This document shows positions 1 to 6,149 of a DNA stretch of 6,149 nucleotides, piece after piece; the first letter of the stretch is position 1, and each line of letters starts with the position of its first letter. Position numbers and translations under genes: made by a program. The stretch is from DAOPYE01 sp035352715 (lineage in GTDB: Bacteria > Acidobacteriota > Holophagae > Holophagales > Holophagaceae), in assembly GCA_035352715.1 (NCBI GenBank), contig DAOPYE010000123.1:1-6149 (forward strand), given 5' to 3'. The notes beneath the pieces were generated by a model. The model saw nothing but the letters and a program-made list of their open reading frames with translations, ran no database searches and had not been told where the DNA came from.

Positions 1-551
1 ATGACGACGGTGGGGATGCGCAGCACTCGGTTGCCTTCGTATTCCACCGTCACCTGGGACTTTCCGTCCGGGCGCAGCCAGGGCAATTCGCCGTTCTTGC
101 GGACCTCGGCCAGGCGGCGCGTCAGCAGGTGCGCGAAGTGCAGGGGCGCGGGCATGAGTTCGGGCGTCTCGTTTGTGGCGTAGCCGAACATCAGCCCCTG
201 GTCGCCAGCGCCGCCCGTGTCCACGCCCATGGCGATATCCGGGCTCTGCTGATCCAGGGTGACGACCACGGAGCAGGTGTTGCAGTCGAAGCCCTTGACG
301 CTGTGGTCGTAGCCGATCTCGCGCACCGTCTCGCGGGCGACGTTGGGAATGTCGATGTAGCATTCGGTACTGATCTCGCCCGCCACCATGATCAGGCCGG
401 TCGTCACGAGCGTCTCGCAAGCCACGCGGCTCTTGGCATCGCCCGCCAGGGCGGCATCCAGAACCGCATCCGAGATCTGGTCCGCAATCTTGTCGGGATG
501 TCCTTCGGTGACGCTTTCTGATGTGAACAAATGCCTACGAACGGGCGCCAT
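1..551 (-). CDS. metK: S-adenosylmethionine synthetase (methionine adenosyltransferase), N-terminal part
   Basis: MetK makes S-adenosylmethionine from methionine and ATP in the cytoplasm, releasing phosphate and pyrophosphate; SAM is the cell's main methyl donor. The minus-strand reading from 551 is open to the window edge, giving 183 codons of a protein usually 380-400 residues long, so roughly the N-terminal half is seen. It opens with the family signature FTSESVTEGHPDKIADQISDA (about residues 9-29, including the GHPDK loop with the active-site His18). It continues with the conserved GYDHSVKGFDC stretch (80-90) and the nucleotide-binding GGAGDQGLMFGYA loop (113-125). The ATG at 551 is chosen because GGAG (557-560) lies 5 nt upstream and the N-terminus matches the family length. 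An in-frame ATG at 578 lacks an SD and would add nine unconserved residues. The gene is divergent from the lipoprotein gene at 834. I recognise no known SAM riboswitch class in its leader. Confidence 0.97.
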   Translation of the reverse strand, partial: MAPVRRHLFTSESVTEGHPDKIADQISDAVLDAALAGDAKSRVACETLVTTGLIMVAGEISTECYIDIPNVARETVREIGYDHSVKGFDCNTCSVVVTLDQQSPDIAMGVDTGGAGDQGLMFGYATNETPELMPAPLHFAHLLTRRLAEVRKNGELPWLRPDGKSQVTVEYEGNRVLRIPTVV

Positions 552-661
552 GGGATCTCCACATGAATAACCCAGCATAACCGAGTGCGACGACCCTGAA
601 ATGCTTGGGGCGGGGATGGCTGGAAGGGTAATGCTTCCTGTCATCGTTCGCGTTCAATAGA

Positions 662-712
662 TTCCGGCATCGATCAAAACGTCACATCCGAATGTCGGGA
701 TGAACGCCGGAA
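662..712 (-). promoter_or_regulatory. Nested inverted repeat in the metK leader region
   Basis: TTCCGGC (662-668) and GCCGGAA (706-712) form a perfect 7-bp inverted repeat. It encloses a second one, CATCC (685-689) with GGATG (698-702), around an 8-nt loop. If transcribed toward metK, the RNA would fold as an outer stem with a short hairpin and a 16-nt single-stranded side segment, 111-161 nt upstream of the metK start. A further 5-bp hairpin (GGAAG 622-626 / CTTCC 634-638) lies closer to the gene. The pairing is seen directly; a regulatory role is inference. A 7-bp inverted repeat at this spacing is expected about once by chance in a region of this size, so support is weak. It may equally be a protein-binding dyad. 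Confidence 0.25.
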
Positions 713-753
713 AGCCCAAGTGCAACGCCGTTGTAAAGCCTTGCCTGGGCTTC

Positions 754-782
754 TTGCCAGTCGCAAATTGGGGGGCTATGGT
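754..782 (+). promoter_or_regulatory. Candidate sigma-70 promoter for the lipoprotein gene
   Basis: TTGCCA (754-759, 5 of 6 to TTGACA) is followed after exactly 17 nt by TATGGT (777-782, 4 of 6 to TATAAT). The transcript would start near 789, giving a leader of about 45 nt before the ATG at 834. Position and orientation fit the lipoprotein gene, but the -10 match is modest and the spacer contains a G run. Confidence 0.4.
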
Positions 783-812
783 GGATGAGCACTCCAATCA
801 ACTTTTTTCCAA

Positions 813-827
813 CCTCCTTCGAGGGAG
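813..827 (+). promoter_or_regulatory. Ribosome-binding site with adjacent anti-SD-like sequence
   Basis: GAGGGAG (821-827) is a good SD, 6 nt before the ATG at 834, and fixes that start. Directly upstream, CCTCCTT (813-819) is identical to the core of the 16S rRNA anti-SD and can pair locally with the SD: CCTC 813-816 with GAGG 821-824, or CTCC 814-817 with GGAG 824-827. The stems are only 4 bp, so any masking of the SD would be weak. Confidence 0.55.
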
Positions 828-833
828 TCACCT

Positions 834-1979
834 ATGACCTTTAATCGCATTGCACGGCATCTGCTGGGGGTCTTTGCTGTCGCCACGTTGGCGATGGTGC
901 CGGCCTGCCACAGGAAGGGCCCCGAAGAGCCCAAGGAATTCAAGGACGCCTTCCAGAAGATCGGTGAACTTGACAAGCTGAGCCAGAAGGCCAACGTCGC
1001 GGGTTCCGAACAGTCCCGCAAGCTGAAAGAAGCTGGTGTCGAGGATGTTCGTCCCAACGCCGAGACTCTCCAGCTTTCCGACGAGCAGAAGAAGACGCTG
1101 GAAGAGCGCATCAAGGCCGAGAAGGACAGCTCCTACAAGGCGCTGTTGCAGGAAGTCATCGACAAGGACAAGGAGATCCGGGAGCTGAACGACAAGATCT
1201 CCAAGCTCAAGGCCGTGCTGCCCAAGCCCGATGTGGCCCGCGAAGGCGATAGCCACTACGCCATGGCGCTGCGCTTCCTGCGCAAGAAGGGCATCAAGGA
1301 GAGCGAAGCCAAGCGTCTGATCAGCCGCGTGAATATCATGGAAAAGCTGGCACCTGGCTTCGAGGTCTACCACTTCTACAACAACGGCGTCTACGGCACC
1401 TGGGTCTCCCAGGGCAAGTCTAAGATCACGCCCAACGATCTCATTCGCGAAGAGCGCGAAAAGGTTGAGGGCGAGCGCGATGTCGCCGTGTCCCAGAACG
1501 TGAAGTTGCAGGAAGACGTCAATGATCTGCTGGCCCAGAAGGCCCAGATCAGCGCTGAGATCGAGGGCCTGCGCACCGAGAAGACTAAGCTGATCAACGA
1601 TATGAACCAGCTCTCGGCCACGAACGAGGCCCAGAAGGCCAAGCTGAACTCCGTGCACTACGTGGTGGGTGCCCGCAAGAAGCTCGAAGCCGAAGGCGTC
1701 ATCATCGTGCCCGTTTTCGCCCGTGATCGCGCCGGTTCCAAGTGGTCCGACGGTGTCTTCAACAAGTCCCTGGATCTGCGCTCCGCCGACAGCCTGACCA
1801 TCACTGCCGCCGAAGCGGGCGTCAAGCAGATCAGCAAGGTGAGCGTCGTGCCCGGCTCCCTGGAAAAGGACAAGCACTACACGCTGACCATCAGCGGCGA
1901 TAAGAGCAGCGCCACGGTGAAGTTCCTTGCCAAGGACCGCTTCAAGAACGAAAAGGTCGTCTTCGCGGTTGTTGAATAA
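834..1979 (+). CDS. Coiled-coil lipoprotein with LysM-like middle region and C-terminal beta-rich domain
   Basis: I cannot assign a gene name. The 381-residue product starts with a lipoprotein signal: basic n-region (MTFNRIARH), hydrophobic core (LLGVFAVATLAMV), then VPAC with the lipidation cysteine at 25. The lipobox is slightly off consensus because of proline at -2. The +2 residue is His, so no Asp retention signal; outer-membrane anchoring facing the periplasm is likely by E. coli rules. Charged Lys/Glu-rich coiled coil covers about residues 82-128 and again 203-272. Between them, about 134-200, is a compact segment (REGDSHYAMALRFL ... LAPGFEVYHFYNNGVYGTWV) that recalls a LysM or LysM-like peptidoglycan-binding module. 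The last ~110 residues begin YVVGARKKLEAEGVI and read as a beta-rich domain. That pattern reminds me of C-terminal regions of Bacteroidota coiled-coil lipoproteins (Cbp1-type), from memory only. It is monocistronic, with a candidate promoter, a clear SD and a terminator. An envelope structural or scaffold role is inference. Confidence 0.9.
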   Translation: MTFNRIARHLLGVFAVATLAMVPACHRKGPEEPKEFKDAFQKIGELDKLSQKANVAGSEQSRKLKEAGVEDVRPNAETLQLSDEQKKTLEERIKAEKDSSYKALLQEVIDKDKEIRELNDKISKLKAVLPKPDVAREGDSHYAMALRFLRKKGIKESEAKRLISRVNIMEKLAPGFEVYHFYNNGVYGTWVSQGKSKITPNDLIREEREKVEGERDVAVSQNVKLQEDVNDLLAQKAQISAEIEGLRTEKTKLINDMNQLSATNEAQKAKLNSVHYVVGARKKLEAEGVIIVPVFARDRAGSKWSDGVFNKSLDLRSADSLTITAAEAGVKQISKVSVVPGSLEKDKHYTLTISGDKSSATVKFLAKDRFKNEKVVFAVVE

Positions 1980-2003
1980 CGAAGCAGACCGCTCCTAGCG
2001 GAC

Positions 2004-2040
2004 CACGAGAAAGGGCGCCGAAATGGCGCCCTTTCTCGTG
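2004..2040. terminator. Bidirectional hairpin terminator between convergent genes
   Basis: A perfect 16-bp inverted repeat (CACGAGAAAGGGCGCC 2004-2019, GGCGCCCTTTCTCGTG 2025-2040) has a 5-nt loop. The stem core GGGCGCC/GGCGCCC is flanked by AAA on one side and TTT on the other, the usual form of a terminator that works in both directions. It lies 24 nt after the lipoprotein stop and 16 nt after the lon stop on the opposite strand. The uridine tract is short (TTTCT) and itself part of the extended stem, so efficiency is uncertain. A smaller stem, CCGCT/AGCGG at 1989-2001, precedes it. Confidence 0.8.
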
Positions 2041-2056
2041 TGCTTGGTTGCAGCAC

Positions 2057-4531
2057 TCATTGCGCCATGGGCGGCTGGTTCTCGGTTGCCTCCTGGAGCA
2101 GCGCGCTGGGGGCTTTCCGGGCTTCCGGCATCCGCACCAGGGCCAGCTGGATGACCTCGTCCATATGGGAAACGAGATGGATGCTGAGCTGCTCGCGGAT
2201 CTCGGCGGGCACTTCGTCGAGGTGCCGGGCGTTCTCGGATGGGATCAGCACCGCCTTGCAGCCCATGCGGTGGGCGGCCAGGAGTTTTTCCTTCAGGCCG
2301 CCGATGGGCAGCACCATGCCGCGCAGGGTGAGCTCGCCAGTCATGGCGATGTCATTGCGCACGGGAATGCCCGTCAGCACGGAGATGAGGGCCGTGGCGA
2401 GCGTGATGCCGGCGCTGGGGCCGTCCTTGGGAATGGCGCCCTCGGGCACATGGACGTGCAGATCCAGCTTCTCCAGGAAGTCTTCCTTCAATCCCAGGCG
2501 CTCGGCGCGGGCGCGCACGAAGGACAGGGCCAGATTGGCGCTTTCCTGCATCACCTCGCCCAGTTTGCCGGTGAGCTTGAGGTTGCCCTTGCCTGGCAGC
2601 TTGACGGCCTCGATGGTGAGCAGATCGCCACCGGTGGGCGTCCAGGCCAGGCCGCTGACGACGCCAGGCAGGCTCTGGCTGGAGGGCGGCGTATCCAGGA
2701 ATTTCTCGGGGCCGAGCAGCTTGGGCAGGCGATCGCAGGTGATGCACGGATCGAAGGCGGTGCCCGCCAGCTCGCCCTTGCCCGGCTGGAGGCTGTGTCG
2801 CGCCAGCTTGCGCAGCACCGCGGAGAGTTCGCGCTCCAGTTGGCGGACGCCGGCCTCTTTGGTGTAGGCCTGGATGAGCTTTTCGAGGGCCGCGTCCTCG
2901 AAGGTGATGCCCAGATCCTGCATGCCGTGCCGTTCCAGGCTCTTGGGGATGAGGTGCTGCTGGGCGATGGCGAGCTTTTCCTTCAGCGTGTACCCGGAAA
3001 GCTCGATGATCTCCAGGCGGTCGTCCAGGGGCAGGGGGATCTGGTGGCGCACATTGGCCGTGCAGATGAACATGACCTGGCCCAGATCGTAGCCGACATC
3101 CAGGTAGTGATCCTGGAACGCGCCGTTCTGCTCGGGGTCCAGCACTTCCAGCAGGGCGCTGCTGGGGTCGCCGCGCCAGTCCGAGGCCAGTTTGTCGATC
3201 TCGTCGAGCAGCATGAGCGGATTGCGCACGGCGGCCTTCTTCATCAGGGACACGATGCGCCCCGGCATGCTGCCGATGTAGGTGCGCCGGTGCCCGCGGA
3301 TCTCGGCTTCGTCCCGCACGCCGCCCAGGGCGAAGCGCACGAAGGGGCGGTTCAGTGCCCGCGCGATGGAGCGTGCCAGCGAGGTCTTGCCCACGCCCGG
3401 AGGCCCCACAAGGCACAGGATGGGACCGCGCAGCGGCGCGGGCTGGTCGATGGCAGGCTGATTCTCGGATGATGTCTCAGACTTCTGGTTGGCGCTGCGT
3501 CGTCCGGCGTCGCGCAGGCGGCGCATGACGGCCAGGTATTCGATGATGCGGGCCTTGACCTTTTCCAGGCCCGAATGGTCCTCATCCAGGATCTGTTCGG
3601 CGCTATCCAGTTCCAGATGTTCTTCCGCCATCTGTTTCCAGGGCAGGGCCAGCAGCCAGTCGATGTAGGTCCTGGAGACGGTGGCTTCGGCGCTCTGGGG
3701 CGGCATGGACTCCATGCGGCCCAGCTCCTCCAGGGCCTTCTTCTCCGCCTCCTCGGACATCTCCGTCTCGATGATCCGTTCCCGAAGCCGCGAGAACTCG
3801 TCCTTTTCGTCCTTCTTGCCCAGTTCCTGCTGGATCACGCGCATCTTCTCGCCCAGGACGTACTGCTTGTGGTCCTCGTCCAGGCGGGCGCGGGTCTTTT
3901 CTTCCAGATCCCGGTCCACCGCGGTCCGTGCGGCGTCCATCTCCAGGAGCTTCAGGACCGTGTGCAGGCGGGGCTCGATATCCAGCTGCTCCAGCACGGA
4001 CTGCTTTTCGCGCACATCGGCGGGAATCAGCCCGGCGAGGGTATCCAGGGCGCGGCCCAGGGCCAGTTCGCGCAGCTGGTCCATCGAAAGCATACGGCTT
4101 GCGTCCGGATTGCGGCCCAGAAAGGCTTCGGCGGCGCTGTGGAAGGATTCAAGCAGGGCGGCCTCGCCGCTGGCGGCGGGCTCGTTCAAGATCGACACCT
4201 CGGCCTGGATGACCTCGCCGTCCTCCTGGTAGCGCTCCAGCTGCACGCGCGCGATGCCCTTCACGCCCACCTTGTAGAAATCCTTGGGCAGGGCGATGAG
4301 CGATTCCACCAGCGCCAGGGTGCCCACGGCGAAGAGCGATTCCTGCTTGGGTTCCTCCTCCTTGGGATCCCGCTGGGTGAGCATCACCAGGTGATCCCCG
4401 GCCTTGATGGCCAGCTCTAGCGTGCGCACGGAGCCTTTGCGACCGACCAGGAAGGGCACGCGATTTCCCGGAAACAACACCATGTCCCGGATGGGAATGG
4501 CGGGCAGGGTCAAGGTCTTGGCTGGCGACAT
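2057..4531 (-). CDS. lon: ATP-dependent protease Lon (endopeptidase La)
   Basis: Lon is a cytoplasmic hexameric AAA+ serine protease that unfolds and degrades misfolded and selected regulatory proteins. The product has 824 residues, close to the usual ~780-820. Order: N-terminal substrate-binding LON domain (about 5-195, LPAIPIRDMVLFPGN near the start), helical linker with KMRVIQQELG, AAA+ module with Walker A GPPGVGKT (376-383) and Walker B LMLLDEID (439-446), then the protease domain. The catalytic dyad is intact: Ser706 in PKDGPSAG and Lys749 in GGLKEKLLAAHR, 43 residues apart as in E. coli Lon (S679/K722). Two oddities: a ~25-residue Ser/Gln/Glu/Pro-rich insertion between EYLAV and GPILCLVG (within residues 336-368), and PLDDR in place of the common PLLDR after sensor 1. 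The ATG at 4531 is preferred over an in-frame ATG at 4579: GGAGG sits 10 nt upstream, and the earlier start would overlap the previous gene and add 16 unconserved residues. It follows the cysteine-cluster gene by 23 bp. Confidence 0.98.
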   Translation of the reverse strand: MSPAKTLTLPAIPIRDMVLFPGNRVPFLVGRKGSVRTLELAIKAGDHLVMLTQRDPKEEEPKQESLFAVGTLALVESLIALPKDFYKVGVKGIARVQLERYQEDGEVIQAEVSILNEPAASGEAALLESFHSAAEAFLGRNPDASRMLSMDQLRELALGRALDTLAGLIPADVREKQSVLEQLDIEPRLHTVLKLLEMDAARTAVDRDLEEKTRARLDEDHKQYVLGEKMRVIQQELGKKDEKDEFSRLRERIIETEMSEEAEKKALEELGRMESMPPQSAEATVSRTYIDWLLALPWKQMAEEHLELDSAEQILDEDHSGLEKVKARIIEYLAVMRRLRDAGRRSANQKSETSSENQPAIDQPAPLRGPILCLVGPPGVGKTSLARSIARALNRPFVRFALGGVRDEAEIRGHRRTYIGSMPGRIVSLMKKAAVRNPLMLLDEIDKLASDWRGDPSSALLEVLDPEQNGAFQDHYLDVGYDLGQVMFICTANVRHQIPLPLDDRLEIIELSGYTLKEKLAIAQQHLIPKSLERHGMQDLGITFEDAALEKLIQAYTKEAGVRQLERELSAVLRKLARHSLQPGKGELAGTAFDPCITCDRLPKLLGPEKFLDTPPSSQSLPGVVSGLAWTPTGGDLLTIEAVKLPGKGNLKLTGKLGEVMQESANLALSFVRARAERLGLKEDFLEKLDLHVHVPEGAIPKDGPSAGITLATALISVLTGIPVRNDIAMTGELTLRGMVLPIGGLKEKLLAAHRMGCKAVLIPSENARHLDEVPAEIREQLSIHLVSHMDEVIQLALVRMPEARKAPSALLQEATENQPPMAQ

Positions 4532-4549
4532 GGCGGAGAAACCTCCACC
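4532..4549 (-). promoter_or_regulatory. Hairpin covering the lon Shine-Dalgarno site
   Basis: On the minus strand GGTGGAG (4549-4543) pairs with CTCCGCC (4538-4532) around a GTTT loop (4542-4539): seven base pairs, one of them U-G. The 5' arm carries most of the lon SD (GGAGG), and the 3' arm ends directly against the ATG at 4531. The stem starts 5 nt after the stop codon of the upstream gene (4557-4555), so a ribosome finishing that gene would melt it. Pairing is seen directly. Roles in translational coupling, or in heat-sensitive opening like an RNA thermometer, are inferences. Confidence 0.5.
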
Positions 4550-4554
4550 CCATT

Positions 4555-5349
4555 CTATTCGCCCCAGCGCAGGCGCCACTGGTGGAGTTTGGCCAATGAC
4601 CGGAACAGATCCGGGGTGTGTCCCCAGTAGTCCGTAGCTAGGTCCAACTGGGCCATGCGCGCCGCGATGCTTTCATCGGGCGGGAGGGTGAAGATGTCGG
4701 ATGCGTCCTCGTGCGTTTGCTCCGGCTCGCAGTAGCGCTGGGCCGAGGTGGCCATGTACATGCGGCAGGTGGTGGGGCGGATTTCGTAGATTCCGCAGGC
4801 GCCGTCGCGAGCCAGGAAGGGACAGGGATTGCCCTCGTCGTAGTAGTGCTCCAGCGCCAGGTCGTCCTGATCCTTGGCCGATTTTTCTGAATATGTCTCC
4901 TCCGCGAAGGCCCGCCAGCCGTCGAAATCCGTGGCCCGCTCCCGGCACTGCTCGATCAGGGATTCCAGATCCTCCCGCTGGCGAAGGGCCTCGTAGATGA
5001 CCAGGACCTCCGATGCATGGACAGAGGTGACGAAGTGATGACAACACCTCGCGCAGCCGCGGCCGCACGACATCTGGACCCCGTTGGCCGAGAGGTTATA
5101 GGACAGGAACTGTCCAAACGCATCGTGATAGGTCCGCAGGGCCTTCGCGAGTCCGGGCGGAGGAGCGCCGGGGCGGCGCATGGCCTCGATGTCCCGCAGT
5201 CCGCCGAGCAGTGCGCGATCCATGGCGTCGCTCAAACGTTCCGATGTGGGATCGCGCCGTGTGGGCAGCAGGCGGGCCGGAAAATCCCACTCAAAAAGGG
5301 GCGACAAACGTCGCCCCGTGGAAATGCCGAGTGTTGCCTCGTCGTGCAT
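4555..5349 (-). CDS. YkgJ-type cysteine-cluster protein (putative metal-binding)
   Basis: The 264-residue product has the hallmark of the YkgJ / CxxCxxCC family (Pfam PF03692): CGRGCARCC (Cys95, 99, 102, 103), followed by NPCPFLARDGACGIYEIRPTTCRMY with Cys176, 185 and 195, plus Cys207. Family members are thought to bind zinc or an iron-sulfur cluster through these cysteines; the biochemical role is generally unknown. There is no signal peptide or membrane segment, so it is probably cytoplasmic. It lies between clpX and lon on the same strand, 6 bp after clpX and 23 bp before lon, which suggests co-expression with proteolysis genes. The start is uncertain. The ATG at 5349 has no recognisable SD, the first ~23 codons have weaker G/C bias at third positions than neighbouring genes, and an intrinsic terminator for clpX lies within codons 11-19. 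Later in-frame ATGs at 5223 (Met43) and 5181 (Met57) keep the whole cysteine cluster, though neither has a strong SD. The domain call is firm; the N-terminus is not. Confidence 0.88.
   Translation of the reverse strand: MHDEATLGISTGRRLSPLFEWDFPARLLPTRRDPTSERLSDAMDRALLGGLRDIEAMRRPGAPPPGLAKALRTYHDAFGQFLSYNLSANGVQMSCGRGCARCCHHFVTSVHASEVLVIYEALRQREDLESLIEQCRERATDFDGWRAFAEETYSEKSAKDQDDLALEHYYDEGNPCPFLARDGACGIYEIRPTTCRMYMATSAQRYCEPEQTHEDASDIFTLPPDESIAARMAQLDLATDYWGHTPDLFRSLAKLHQWRLRWGE
5293..5317 (-). terminator. Intrinsic terminator downstream of clpX
   Basis: On the minus strand a perfect 8-bp GC-rich stem GGGGCGAC / GTCGCCCC (5317-5310 and 5305-5298) with a GTTT loop is followed at once by five T residues (5297-5293). 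This is a textbook rho-independent terminator. The T run is only on the minus-strand side, matching clpX transcription, and the stem starts 38 nt beyond the clpX stop codon. It lies inside the 5' end of the cysteine-cluster reading frame if that gene starts at 5349. It could therefore be a full terminator, or an attenuator that translating ribosomes would disrupt. Confidence 0.75.
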
Positions 5350-5355
5350 GTTGGG

Positions 5356-6149
<794 letters not shown>

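Noticed and set aside
549..578. In-frame upstream ATG for metK at 578
   Set aside because: No SD precedes it and the added residues are unconserved; the ATG at 551 has GGAG 5 nt upstream.
787..795. AGCACTC half-site resembling the left arm of a CIRCE (HrcA) operator, also seen at 2053-2059
   Set aside because: No matching GAGTGCT right arm at the required 9-nt spacing, and neither copy lies before a heat-shock gene in the right orientation.
828..1877. Long minus-strand open frame opposite the lipoprotein gene (349 codons)
   Set aside because: It mirrors the coding frame of a well-supported plus-strand gene in GC-rich DNA, has low-complexity Leu/Gly/Asp-rich content and no family motif or SD.
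2073..3471. Short similarity between the Lon C-terminal tail (ENQPPM, 2073-2088) and the Lon insertion (ENQPAI, 3456-3471), 14 of 16 bases
   Set aside because: Too short to imply duplication; expected occasionally by chance in low-complexity polar segments.
2048..3472. Long plus-strand open frame opposite lon (474 codons), and similar ones at 3575-4420
   Set aside because: Both lie antisense to an unmistakable Lon protein; the His/Gln/Ala/Gly-rich translations are typical shadow frames of GC-rich genes.
4529..4579. Alternative lon start at 4579
   Set aside because: It would overlap the upstream gene by 25 bp and add 16 residues outside the family pattern, while the ATG at 4531 has GGAGG at proper distance.

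Overview
The window is ordinary chromosomal DNA from a GC-rich, probably Gram-negative bacterium, with three familiar housekeeping genes and two less-known genes. The strong G/C preference at third codon positions, an outer-membrane-type lipoprotein and bacterial ClpX, Lon and MetK support this. The protein sequences and the mix of neighbours would suit Acidobacteriota, class Holophagae (Geothrix/Holophaga-like), but that placement is a guess from general impression. I see no insertion sequence, phage gene, tRNA, rRNA or CRISPR array.

Layout, left to right: (1) 1-551, minus strand: the N-terminal half of metK (S-adenosylmethionine synthetase), running off the left edge. (2) 552-833: a divergent intergenic region of about 280 bp. 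It holds the metK leader with a nested inverted repeat, a candidate plus-strand promoter, and a Shine-Dalgarno (SD) site preceded by an anti-SD-like stretch. (3) 834-1979, plus strand: a coiled-coil lipoprotein with a LysM-like middle and a C-terminal beta-rich domain. (4) 2004-2040: a perfect 16-bp hairpin serving as terminator between convergent genes. (5) 2057-4531, minus strand: lon. (6) 4555-5349, minus strand: a YkgJ-type cysteine-cluster protein. (7) 5356-6149, minus strand: the C-terminal part of clpX, cut by the right edge.

On the minus strand the order is clpX, cysteine-cluster gene, lon: two ATP-dependent proteolysis genes with a putative metal-binding protein between them. Spacing is tight (6 and 23 bp), which looks like an operon. 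Two RNA structures complicate this. A textbook intrinsic terminator lies 38 nt after the clpX stop, inside the first codons of the cysteine-cluster reading frame. A 7-bp hairpin just before the lon ATG buries the lon SD. Together they suggest that expression of the two downstream genes is separated from clpX or made conditional on translation, and that the annotated start of the cysteine-cluster gene may be too far upstream.

No clearly new multi-gene system is visible. The points most worth a second look are the terminator/start conflict, the hairpin over the lon SD, the cysteine-cluster gene between clpX and lon, the 25-residue insertion in Lon, and the architecture of the lipoprotein.
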